DNA of 64,000 nucleotides from positions 62,001 through 126,000 of the forward strand of contig JAXGGA010001707.1 in the NCBI GenBank assembly GCA_038373865.1. Direction: 5' to 3'. The stretch comes from Uloborus plumipes. Lineage: Eukaryota > Arthropoda > Arachnida > Araneae > Uloboridae. Of this stretch, positions 11,249 to 22,068 are shown one piece after another. The translations under genes were made by a program, and so were the position numbers. The notes below the pieces were generated by a model, which was not told the origin of the DNA, did no database searches, and was given only the letters and a program-made list of their open reading frames with translations. Position 1 is the first letter of the stretch. Every line of letters begins with the position of its first letter.

Positions 11249-13066
11249 GGCATCAGAATGTCTGTCACTAAGCTGTAGTGAAAACTGCAGAGAAGTGTTT
11301 GCGTTTGGTGAAGACAGTCTACCCTTGTAAAATCCCAAAGCAGAATCTGTGCTTTAGCAAGATACTTTATAAATCTTGAAGCGACTGATTTATAATGAGT
11401 ATTCTTTTATTTGCAGGAATGGAGTAATTAACAAAAAATTATGTTTGAGGCATCTTAGAGAACAGTTTTCAAATATACAACAATCGAACAACAATTAAAC
11501 ATAAATTGCTTACAGCAATGCGCATCTGATGCTATGAGCTGCTATTTTTCAGTAACAAGGGCTGGGGGAAGGGGGGGGGGTCGAATTCGTCGTAATCAAC
11601 TTCAAAGAGCTGTATTACTCAATGCAACCATGAAATGTATGTTGTTTTAAGCACATGAAACTATAGTAACTTTAATTTGCTTCAAAAATCACAGTAAATT
11701 CGTTCTTTAAAATTAATTTCTAAAATAAAACTAAAATATTGCCCAATCGGACAACTGCTTAGCTCATCTGCCAGTGCAGAGTATATAAAGAGTTGAAATG
11801 TAATTGTAATTATTGACCATAAAATGAAAGACTTTACTTTTTACTCCTTATCATACACATAAAATGCATTTTAACGTATTAGAAATAACTACGTTTGTTC
11901 GTATTGAGCTGTTCCTTTTTCTGCATTTGAAACAGCAAGCTTCGTTTTGAGCACTCCACTTGTGTAAGTTCATAGGATCTTCAGAGGACCAAATATATTC
12001 AAATATAGTGGTTTTAAGTCTTCTACGAAGTGATAAAGCTAAGAGGGCTTTTTCAATTTCTAAGTAATTGTAGTTTTTCTCACGTTAGGATAAAATAGCA
12101 CCCCATATCATTAAAATAGGATCTGATTTGGCTAAGTATTGTTTCCAATAATAAAGGAAACATCGTTTATCAATAATTAATGCATACTTAGAACATGCAT
12201 AAATTGCACCAATTGGAATTCCATGTTGACACTGAGGAGACTAAATCGGGTTCGAAAATATAAACAAAGGAAGAACGAAGTGTTTTGGAACCAAGTTGGG
12301 ATTAAATGAGCGTGACTAGCGATTAGCAAAAATTTACGTACATTTGTAATTCAATTATAAAAACACGTAACTCGAAGTATTAGTTCCAATAAAATATAAA
12401 TAACTAGCTAAATTATTACAACGCAGAGTTACACAGTTAGGCTCGCGTACCTCACCACAAACGCAGAATAACACCACATAGAATTATCCACCAAGACAGA
12501 CATTAGCATATATCATTTTACGTAATAAGTGTTCGATTCACGTATATATGCTATAAATGCGTGAAACCAAGCATACAGCGTCAATGGTTAAGTACAGCAT
12601 TAGAGTCCTTGTAGTTACATTTAGTTTTAACAAGAATATTTAAAAAAATAAAAATATAAATGTTATGACACACCCAGATAATAACACACGTATAAGGTCT
12701 TCTTCAGAGTAAGTCTTCAAGTTCTCTTGAAAATGGAACTATCGTACACACGATCAAGTGTATTATGGGAACACGGGGAATAATACGCAAAATTTGACTT
12801 GCACTAGTCTATACACGAAAGCACACGTTAATTAACAAAAAAATAAACTTAAATATATAAATGAGCGTCATTCAAAAGCGCATGGCAAAACGTGTTTCTG
12901 GATACATTAAATATATTGCCTTCGTGTCCCCGTTACCCGAAATATATCTTAAAGTCTGCAATGTCGAGAAAACAAGAAAACAAAAAAGCTGAAAGTACTG
13001 CAACAATAAAAATTTGATTTTCTCCCAATTTGTTTTGTAGCTTAACCCTTTCATCTCCCAAGCCCT
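11249..13066. other. No gene seen
   Basis: AT-rich sequence with a G run near 11570-11580. No credible coding frame, terminal repeats or tRNA-like sequence was found. Confidence 0.45.
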
Positions 13067-13562
13067 TCAATTATGTAAACATTCAAAAATCGCGCACTTA
13101 GTGGCCAAAGATGGCTGACCAGGGCAGCCTTGCTCCAAATATTCATGGATTACAGTTTCTGTCGTTGCTTGAAGACGCAAAGCCAGATATAGCGTGAGCA
13201 TGTAACCCAGTGCAACGGGCGGTCGTCGGCTGCTATCAGTTGCAATGGCTTGCGCTCCACTGGAAGCCAATTAATAGCGTGCCATGTTATTGAATGCTGC
13301 AACCGACATGGAAGCAAAGCAACAGATACGAAGCCCCCAATACAATGAGAAGCGAAGCGAGCGCTTTCTGTTATACACACATTTGGATCACAATATCTCG
13401 GTACCGCAGCCACAAGCTTTAATCAAACTGCGTTTCGCGGCTTGGAAGATTTGCTTTCAAAAGGACCGAGATGTGATTTCGGTGGTTGTGCTCGTTGGGA
13501 AGATTTATTGTTTTAGGGAGGCATTAAATCATCCAGAATGGCTGTCAAAACTGAGGGAATAA
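13067..13562. other. GC-richer island with open frames on both strands; unrecognised
   Basis: Roughly 13068-13450 is visibly richer in G and C than its surroundings. It contains overlapping open frames on plus (13284-13562, 92 codons) and minus (13150-13413, 87 codons). Neither translation shows a domain I recognise. The composition shift suggests an exon, a regulatory island or a fragment of a transposable element of different origin. Confidence 0.25.
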
Positions 13563-14841
13563 GTATGAAAAACAGAAGGAGGATATTGAAAGTAGGTTCT
13601 GCTGTAAATGCGTAGTTTTGAATGGATTGAGGGAACAAAATGAAATCTAAGCAGGAAAGAAAATTAGATTTGTTTGGACATAATAGTGCGTAAATTAGCT
13701 ACCATTTTGAAATTCAATCGGCATAAGTTTATGTACTATTTAAAATATGAATATTAATAATCTAAACGAACAAATTTTTTATAAATTGCAACTATTTTTT
13801 GTAGATACTGGGCCAGTAAGAAAAATAACAAATCCCATGTTATGAAAAACAATGCATAGACGTAGATCACAGTTATGGGGTACCTTATGTTAGGCAAAAA
13901 CATGGAGAGGTAGTTTTCAGTTAATTCTATTGAAAAGTTAGCTACTTTGGCTTAATAGTTCTATTTTTATTGCAAGAAAAGGGAGATTATGTTATCTCCA
14001 GGGCACATATTATTTTACTATCATTGCGCTGTTTTACTTCATTTCTGATGGTGTTTCACTCAAATAAGAACAAAGGATCGATTTAAATAAAAATTACTTT
14101 CAAACAAAAAAACCGTTGAAAATTAGAAGAAACTAATTAAAACTTTAAGAAATATTAAAACACTTAAAAACATAGAACTAAAATTCGAATAAGAGTGCAC
14201 TTTGTATTGACATTTTGCTTGTGAATTTTTCTTTTGGCATTTATTTACGAATACAATGCAATATCAAACATTTCGCTGGTTACCCCCCACCCCCCAACAA
14301 TCAGCCACAAACGCTACGTTTTCAGTGCATAATGCAAAATCTAGTAACATCGCGATTTCTACGGGCAACGAAGAAATAACAAAAATTGCTCATCTCCTGA
14401 TTTTCCCGTAGACGACGAAGTTTAAAACCTTTTAGAAATTTTTCATCGTTTGAATGTCAGTAATGAATTTTCTGAAGTATTTACACTAGCCGCTCAACCA
14501 ATTTACAAGCCCGATACCTCCTTATAAAGAAAGGATTTCATCGAAAGTGCCTTTGTTGATCAAAACAATTAAAAAAAAGGAATATTATCGTCTTTTCTTA
14601 CATAAAAACTTCCCTGTATTTGAGAATTCGTCAGGTCATCTCTGACCTTACCAAAATAGGGGTGATATGTAAGATAACAATAAAGGGAAGAATAACGAAA
14701 AGCATTTCGAGCCGTATTAAACAACGTAGACCGATACTAATTTTAAATACATAGATTAGTTGAATGTGTCAAAGGGATAGCAAATGCAAGTTTTAACTTG
14801 AAAACTTCAGAAAGTTCCTATTCACAACCCATCACCCCTTT
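13563..14841. other. No gene seen
   Basis: AT-rich sequence with a C run at about 14283-14297. No coding or repeat structure was recognised. Confidence 0.45.
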
Positions 14842-14898
14842 TTTAAGTGGAACGTTCCCGACTGCTAGGAGCGGCTTTCACGAACGGACAGCAAATAC
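14842..14898. repeat. Dispersed repeat copy 2
   Basis: This matches the first 58 bases of the window (TTTAAGTGGAAC, TGCTAGGAGCGG, ACGGACAG) in the same orientation. Family unknown. Confidence 0.55.
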
Positions 14899-14950
14899 AG
14901 TTAAAATAGTACATTGAAATTGACATAAAATTATGTATGTATGCACCAAA

Positions 14951-15090
14951 AACTGCTTGAATGAAAATGTTCAATTTTGTTAAGATCAAAGACACCTCAC
15001 CCCGAGAGAACAGGGTTAATAACCGTTTGAATAAAAATGTCTAATTCTGTTGAGATCAAAGACAACACACCCCGAGAGAACAGGGCTAAA
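14951..15090. repeat. Tandem duplication, 2 x 70 bp
   Basis: 14951-15020 and 15021-15090 align without gaps at about 85% identity. Conserved words are AAAATGT, AGATCAAAGACA and CCCCGAGAGAACAGGG. It begins about 50 bp after the dispersed repeat at 14842 and may belong to the same element. Confidence 0.75.
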
Positions 15091-16280
15091 GCCTATTTTC
15101 TATTTTTCAGAATACTTATGATACCTTGTTCAAAGGCAAAAAAAAAAAAATCAGTGCATATGAAATGAGTATTTCATTCCAAATCTCGCGTAACGATTAA
15201 AAAAGCGCTTCTACAATTGATTACACTATTCGAATTTTTTTCTTAAAAATTGCTCAAAAGAAAAAAAAATCAACGAGATTCGAGCACAGAGCGGAAACCG
15301 TTCCAGCTGTGAAACAAGCATTTTCTCCTATCTCACGGTAAAAACAGCAACGGAAAGAAGGCGCCATTTCCTGAAAAACACGATAAAATACTTTCTGTGG
15401 GCTTGAGGCAGTTTGCACTTCTTAGTTTGTTAGAAAACAATTTGAGTTGTTTAACAAAAACTGAAATGAGACTCGAAATAGCATTCGAGTTTTGGAAAGA
15501 AAACGCTGTTCTCTAAACGACTTCATTTCGAACATGCAGTAAGAAAACTGCAGAGATAAGAATTCTTTTAGCAACTTCTTGACCTAATGTGGCACTTAAG
15601 GGCAGAAACGCTAACATCACTTTAAAGTAAACTAACGCTGTTGCTAAAAATTTCGAGCAGAAAAAGAATAGTTGAAACCTAAATGCCTTTTTCTTTAATT
15701 GTATTATCTTTTCAGAATTTTCAAAAATAGAAGGTGATGGTATTTACAATAGCAATATGATGCCAGTTATAAGGCGTATTTCAGCCACGACACTTAAGCA
15801 AAATTACTTAAGGAGTAGGTGAAATCATGTTACATAAATAATTGCATAAAAGTTAGCATGATTTTAGTAAAATATTTTTAACATATGTATTTCATGTAAC
15901 AAAATATAAATAAATAGGAAAAGAGAAAGTATGAATTTATAAAATGCTTCACAATGATTAGAAAACAGGTAATAAATTAAACTTTTTACACTATTTGTGG
16001 ATTTATTTCTATATGATACTGAAAAAAAAATGTCTATACCACTTAACATACAAAGTTTTCAGGTAGTAGATGATTTTCTAAGTTAAAAAACATTGAACAA
16101 AACTATGGTGCAATCTTTTTTGGTCAATGCAGCAGTACAAATGATAAATTTCTGCGTATTTGTGACTTATTTTGTAATTTTAACTTTGACTTCTGATTAT
16201 AAGACATTCGAGCAATAGAAGCCATTATGGTGAGGATCAGAATCAAGGCACACACTCAACACTTAGAAATCCTTATTTTT
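15091..16280. other. No gene seen
   Basis: AT-rich sequence with A runs near 15139 and 15261. No motif or repeat was recognised up to the boundary of the large palindrome. Confidence 0.45.
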
Positions 16281-17406
16281 TAAGGGGTCAATCCATGCGA
16301 AATCATACAGGAAAACTAAACATTGTTGCTCACTATTTTTGATTTTTAAAACTTTTTGTCTGTTAATTAACTGTTATATTGGGAGCATGAAACAATGGTT
16401 TAAAAAATTTTAAACCTTCAGAATTTTTTTTGGCAAGCACTTTTCAGTAGCTGCGGAAGCGACTTTTCGTGAAAAGAGTACTTTGTGAAGATGCTTATAA
16501 CTTTTTTATTTATAAATATATCAAAATGATTTAAAAACCACTTGATTGAGCAAAAAATTATCTAAATTTCTATACTAGTTATTTTTCTGATAATTAGTAA
16601 CAAATTTGTGTAAAATTGGCTTAAAAATAAGATTTTTTGTGTGAAATTTTACATTTTTGGCATAAAAATATTAGTAGAAGGAATTAAGACTCACCCTTAC
16701 TTATTTTTCCCTTGAATAGATATCTCATAGGACTATTCCCAGAAGTAGTGTGAAACATTTGAAGACAGTCTTTTTTTTATATAATTTGTCAAACTTGGCA
16801 TTTTGGAGAAAAAATGCTAACTTTGAGATTTAATATCTGAAAAGGGACTGAATGAAAATCTACAAAAATTTAACTGGATAACCTTCTTATAGTAGTAAAT
16901 ATGTAGCAAAATTGTTATGAGTGATATCGTTCTAGTTTTAGAGATATGGAGCCGCGAAGTTGACTGAAAAATTTCATTTATTTTGACGCCAAAAAATCAT
17001 CACATAATGCAAAATTAATTATTCTCGTAATATTAGATGAGTTTTTTTGTGGTATAAACTAACCCTTTTACCAAAACATATAATATTTTAATTTATTTTC
17101 CATTTACAGAAAGAAATAATTTAGATATTATGCTTTTATAAATGCATTTTTTTCTACGTGTTAGTCATAAAAACATGATTTTCCTAAAGCGGTCTTTATG
17201 CATCTAGTGAGCAAAGAACAATTATAGTTTTAATCTAACCTACAACTCTTCATTCATTTTTAAAAGTTTAAAACGTTAAAACCCCCCTACAGCACCAAAA
17301 AGTCGCTAAAAATCCGAATTTAAGCTCTAGATCCTGCCATTTTCCGTGAGACTGCGCCTGTGTAACAGCAGAAAATGGCGGACGTATTTTCGCGAAAAAT
17401 TGTAGG

Positions 17407-17414
17407 ATCTAGAT
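17407..17414. repeat. Target duplication of the middle hAT-like element, left copy
   Basis: ATCTAGAT, itself a palindrome, sits exactly at the dyad of the outer element. The right copy at 20942-20949 is CTCTAGAT (7 of 8). Confidence 0.7.
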
Positions 17415-17680
17415 CAGTGTTTCCCAACCTTTTCAAGCTCATCACCCCCTTCAAGATATCGACTGACACCTTTCGCCCCCCCCCCCCTTCTTTTTTCTTC
17501 CTCGAAAAAACCATAATTTGGAGCAAGTGAACATCTTTTTTTTAAAAATATAAGTACCTAAAGGAGCGGTAAATTCTTAAGGGGTGATCTGTATTTAGAA
17601 GAGAAAATAGAAGTAAAAAAAGGGTAACGAAAACCGAAATTGTAAATCTGTACAAACCCGCTTGTTCAGTGTTCAGGCAA

Positions 17681-17688
17681 TTAATTAC
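17681..17688. repeat. Target duplication of the inner element, left copy
   Basis: TTAATTAC is repeated exactly and in the same orientation at 20406-20413. Confidence 0.85.
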
Positions 17689-18559
17689 TAGGGTGGGCCG
17701 AAAATTACTTTTATTTTTTTTTCGATGACGAGATATGCGGAAAAGGTGCCATTGGGGGCACAAAGCACTCACAAAAAATTTGAAATTTTTTGCACAATAT
17801 CTTGATCTGCCGCAATTGCCTTGAAGTTTCGGAAAAATGCTAATTTTTGATGTTTTTCGTAAAATTTGTCGAAATTTTTTTTTAAATATTTTCAGTGATA
17901 GGTGTAACTTAAAAGGTACTATTAGGGGCACTAAGTTCACATAAAAAATTTGAATTATTTTGCTCCATTTCTTGATCAGCCATAAACGCTTGGGGGTTTC
18001 AGAAAAATTGCTAAAATTGGATATTACAGCAAATTTGAAATTTTTTTTAAAAATTATTTTCGGTAATGGGGAGAGCAAAAAAGGCTCACTATTATCATTA
18101 AATTAACATTAAAATTGAATTGTAAATGATATTTATTTAACTTGTCACAAATACGGGGAAAATTCGGAAAAAATGCTTTTTTTTTTAAATGATCCAATTT
18201 ATTTATTAATTTTTAAGCTTTATAAAAATTCCGTCCAAGTGTTGAGAGACAATTTAGGAGTCTGAAATGAGAAGTAGTTTATCAAATAATCTGCATTTTT
18301 ATTTTTAAAATTCGTTAGAGTTACAAATTAGTTATTTATTACTATTGAATTAAAAAAATGTGTTAACTGAAAGTGCTTCACAGTTCTCAGCTTATTGCGC
18401 ATCCAAATATCTTGCAAAATAATCCAGAACTCAACGCGAGGAGGTGGCTGCACGAGTTCCACCAGCCCTCTACCTAAAAATTCACACTGTTTTATATTCA
18501 CACTGTTTTGCATTCTTCATGCAACAAAGTCCTTCTTCGAATTAAACGTTGACATTTTT

Positions 18560-18960
18560 TATCCTGGATTGTATCTTTGCTCTGACGAAGGTATCTCTGT
18601 CCTTTACTTTAATTGTTCTTTCCAAAGCTTGCGTGTGACTTGGAAAGCGGACTGAAGCTTCATCTAAAACCAAGCCTGATTCTATGTTTTTCTCAATCTC
18701 TTCGAATGAAAGATTCTTTGTAATTGAAGATTCACTAATATCTGTTGAGAGCCAGTCGATGCCAGTCGTAGTACTCAGTAGCCATAAAGTTCAGTTTTAG
18801 AACCTTAAACTGTCTCAATCTCCTGCTCTCTTTCTTCTTTGAAAGTTGGCATTGTTTAATCCTTTTCCATGCCAATATTCCGATTTCTTTGTTTTCGTCT
18901 GTCGCCATTGCTAATAGCATATTCTCAGGATGGCTATATTATGCATTTCTTTGAACAACC
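18560..18960 (-). pseudogene. Left-arm copy of the HTQAVER-type coding relic, frameshifted
   Basis: This is the inverted partner of 19138-19563. The minus-strand frame reads well from about 18920 to 18735, then shifts frame near the DW(L) position and continues in another frame to about 18560. The translation matches the right-arm copy except for a few substitutions (for example KR for KK). The frameshift is seen directly. Confidence 0.6.
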
Positions 18961-18992
18961 GAATGCACTATCGTTAAGTCATCAGAGAGGAA

Positions 18993-19105
18993 GTTTGAGA
19001 GCAGAACTATTTTCCACAAATGTCTCGGTCCATCTGCTCACCCTGGTAGCTTCCTCACTGAGAACCACACTCTGCGCATAAACTCGTACTACGTCATTTT
19101 ACTCT
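18993..19105. other. Loop of the nested palindrome
   Basis: This is a single-copy spacer between the arms, beginning after TCAGAGAGGAAG and ending before its complement CTTCCTCTCTGA. The two sides of the loop have no inverted match. It holds no motif that I recognise. Confidence 0.65.
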
Positions 19106-19137
19106 TAAGCTTCCTCTCTGATGACTTAAAGACGATA

Positions 19138-19563
19138 GTGCATTCGATGGTTCAAAGAAATGCATACTATAGCCATCCTGAGAATATACTATTAGCAATG
19201 GCGACAGACGAAAACAAAGAAATCGGAATATTGGCATGGAAAAAGATTAAACAATGCCAACTTTCAAAGAAGAAAGAGATCAGGAGACTGAGACAGTTTA
19301 AGGTTCTAAAACTGAACTTAATGGCTACTGAGTACTACGACTGCATCGACTGGCTCTCAACAGATCTTAGTGAATCTTCAATTACAAAGAATCTTTCATT
19401 CGAAGAGATTGAGAGAAACATAGAATCAGGCTTGGTTTTAGATGAAGCTTCAGTCCGCTTTCCAAGTCACACGCAAGCTGTGGAAAGAACAATTAAAGTA
19501 AAGGACAGAGATACCTTCGTCAGAGCTAAGATACAATCCAGGATAAAAAATGTCAACGTTTAA
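19138..19563 (+). pseudogene. C-terminal coding relic with HTQAVER motif, right arm
   Basis: An open frame of 141 codons (GTG at 19138; first ATG 19147) ends at TAA 19561-19563. Visible features are HPENILLAM near residue 13, a Lys/Arg-rich stretch at residues 35-58 and FPSHTQAVER at residues 108-117, followed by a basic tail. From memory, this resembles the C-terminal part of uncharacterised proteins repeatedly predicted in arthropod genomes, with a conserved HTQAVE motif. I cannot verify this without a search and give no function. The N-terminal part is missing, because the frame opens just beyond the palindrome loop. It is a fragment captured in a foldback element, so it is treated as a relic rather than a gene. 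Confidence 0.55.
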
Positions 19564-20405
19564 TTCGAAGAAGGACTTTGTTGCATGAAGAATGCAAAAC
19601 AGTGTGAATATAATATTTTTAGGTAGAAGGCTGGTGGAACTCGTGCAGCCACCTCCTCGCGTTGAGTTCTGGATTATTTTGCAAGATATTTGGATGCGCA
19701 ATAAGCTGAGAACTGTGAAGCACTTTCAGTTAACACATTTTTTTAATTCAATAGTAATAAATAACTAATTTGTAACTGTAACGAATTTTAAAAATAAAAA
19801 TGCAGATTATTTGATAAACTACTTCTCATTTCAGACTCCTAAATTGTCTCTCAACACTTGGACGGAATTTTTATAAAGCTTAAAAATTAATAAATGAATT
19901 GGATCATAAAAAAAAACATTTTTTCCGAATTTTCCCCGTATTTATGACAAATTAAATAAATATCATTTACAATTCAATTTTAATGTTAATTTAATGATAA
20001 TAGTGAGTCTTTTTTGCTCTCCCCATTACCGAAAATAATTTTAAAAAAAATTCTCAAATTTTGCTGTAATGTCCAATTTTAGCAATTTTTCTGAAACCCC
20101 CAAGCGTTTATGGCTGATCAAGAAATGGAGCAAAATAATTCAAATTTTTTATGTGAACTTAGTGCCCCTAATAGTTCCTTTTAAGTTACACCTATCACTG
20201 AAAATATTTAAAAAAAAATTTTGACAAATTTTACGAAAAACATCAAAAATTAGCATTTTTCCGAAACTTCAAGGCAATTGCGGCAGATCAAGATATTGTG
20301 CAAAAAATTTCAAATTTTTTGTGAGTGCTTTGTGCCCCCAATGGCACCTTTTCCGCATATCTCGTCATCGAAAAAAAAAATAAAAGTAATTTTCGGCCCA
20401 CCCTA

Positions 20406-20413
20406 TTAATTAC
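20406..20413. repeat. Target duplication of the inner element, right copy
   Basis: TTAATTAC, identical to 17681-17688. Confidence 0.85.
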
Positions 20414-20941
20414 ACGTTAAGAAAGAAACAAATTGAAGTTCAAGCTCTTCCTCTTTGCACCTCGGATTAACCTTAGTGAATATTTTATCTTTCACTGTCA
20501 ATTTTATGAATTTTCAGATTTTCAATTTATTTTCCTTCCAATTTTTTGTTTCAATGATTTTAATTACCCAGATTCCAGCGAACAAAAGAAAATAATTTCT
20601 TGAAAAATGTACTTCTGTTTTTTGATAAGTACGTCAATGATCTTAGTTTAAATGTTTCCCTTCAAATGATTATATCAGTACGCTTCGTGAAAGAAAAAAA
20701 AAATAAAGGTATTTTATTTATTTATTAATATTTTTAGTTTAAAAGTGATTAGTCATAGTATCTTTATTGCGTACATTTTACTTCAAATTAAAGTTAGGTA
20801 CTTATATTTTTAATATTATAGATGTTCACTTGCTCCAAATTATGGTTTTTTCGTGGAAGAAAAAAGAAGGAGTGGGGGGGGGCGATAGGTGTCAGTCAGC
20901 ATCTTGAAAGGGGGATGAGCTTGAAAAGGTGGGAAACACTG

Positions 20942-20949
20942 CTCTAGAT
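20942..20949. repeat. Target duplication of the middle element, right copy
   Basis: CTCTAGAT, one mismatch from ATCTAGAT at 17407-17414. Confidence 0.65.
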
Positions 20950-22068
20950 CCTACCCTTTTCCGCAAAAATACGTCCGCCATTTTCTGCTGTTATACAGAC
21001 GCAGTCTCACGGAAAATGGCAGGATCTAGAGCTTAATTTCGGATTTTTAGCGACTTTTTGGTGCTGTAGGGGGGTTTTAACGTTTTAAACTTTTAAAAAT
21101 GAATGAAGAGTTGTAGGTTAGATTAAAACTATAATTGTTCTTTGCTCACTAGATGCATAAAGACCGCTTTAGGAAAATCATGTTTTTATGACTAACACGT
21201 AGAAAAAGATGCATTTATAAAAGCATAATATCTAAATTATTTCTTTCTGTAAATGAAAAATAAATTAAAATATTATATGTTTTGGTAATAGGGTTAGTTT
21301 ATACCACAAAAAAACTCATTTAATATTACGAGAATAATTAATTTTGCAGTATGTGATGATTTTTTGGCGTCAAAATAAATGAAATTTTTCAGTCAACTTC
21401 GCGGCTCCATATCTCTAAAACTAGAACGATATCACTCATAACAATTTTGCTACATATTTAATACTATAAGAAGGTTATCCAGTTAAATTTTTGTAGATTT
21501 TCATTCAGTCCCTTTTCAGATATTAAATCTCAAAGTTAGCATTTTTTCTCCAAAATGCCAAGTTTGACAAATTATATAAAAAAAAAAGACTGTCTTCAAA
21601 TGTTTCACACTACTTCTGGGAATAGTTCTATGAGATATCTATTCAAGGGAAAAATAAGTAAGGGTGAGTCTTAATTCCTTCTACTAATATTTTTATGCCA
21701 AAAATGTAAAATTTCACACAAAAAATCTTATTTTTAAGCCAATTTTACACAAATTTGTTATTAATTATCGGAAAAATAACTGGTATAGAAATTTAGATTA
21801 TTTTTTTCTCAATCAAGTGGTTTTTAAATCATTTTGATACATTTATAAATAAAAAAGTTATAAGCATCTTCACAAAGTAGTCTTTTCACGAAAAGTCGCT
21901 TCCGCAGCTACTGAAAAGTGCTTGCCAAAAAAAATTCTGAAGGTTTAAAATTTTTTAAACCATTGTTTCATGCTCCCAATATAACAGTTAATTAACAGGC
22001 AAAAAGTTTTAAAAATCAAAAATAGTGAGCAACATGGTCTGTATGATCTCACATGGATTGACCCTAAG

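Larger units (their letters stand above)
17689..20405. mobile_element. Inner nested element: hAT-like foldback, 2717 bp
   Basis: The ends TAGGGTGGGCCGAAAATTAC and its reverse complement are perfect, and TTAATTAC flanks both sides as an 8-bp direct duplication, fitting hAT. The arms (17689-18992 and 19106-20405) are near-perfect reverse complements, with a loop of only ~113 bp (18993-19105). Both arms carry the same coding fragment, transcribed outward from the loop. The right-arm copy is open for 141 codons and the left-arm copy is broken. Because the duplication is direct, not inverted, the element moved as a foldback unit rather than being formed in place. Confidence 0.85.
17415..20941. mobile_element. 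Middle nested element: hAT-like, TIR CAGTGTTTCCCAACC
   Basis: The ends CAGTGTTTCCCAACCTTTTC and GAAAAGGTGGGAAACACTG are near-perfect inverted repeats that extend about 140 bp inward. The CAGTG(T)TTCCCAACC start is typical of hAT ends, and the flanking 8-bp repeat supports this. Without the inner insertion (17689-20413) it is about 0.8 kb. The remaining interior sides (17562-17680 and 20414-20810) are not inverted copies of each other. That argues against a single inverted duplication of the whole locus. No transposase frame is present. Confidence 0.78.
16285..22064. mobile_element. Outer foldback element, later split by two nested insertions
   Basis: The arms 16285-17414 and 20950-22064 are reverse complements over about 1.1 kb, with ends GGGTCAATCCATG and CATGGATTGACCC. 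TAAG flanks both sides (16281-16284 and 22065-22068). A 3-bp TAA plus G-rich ends would fit PIF/Harbinger, but this is tentative. If the interior insertion (17415-20949) is removed, the arms meet at GTAGGATCTAGATCCTAC, a perfect dyad, so the original element was a ~2.25-kb palindrome with almost no loop. No coding frame survives in the arms. Each arm also has a smaller imperfect inverted motif built on ATTTTCCGTGAGACTGCG next to the dyad. Confidence 0.8.

Noticed and set aside
17542..18078. 178-codon minus-strand open frame
   Set aside because: It crosses the border and target duplication of the inner nested element (17681-17689), is rich in Phe/Lys/Ile from AT-rich sequence and has no domain; chance frame.
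16285..22064. Single inverted duplication of one locus
   Set aside because: The inner target duplication TTAATTAC is direct on both sides, and the middle element's interior is not mirrored, which a simple inverted duplication would not give.
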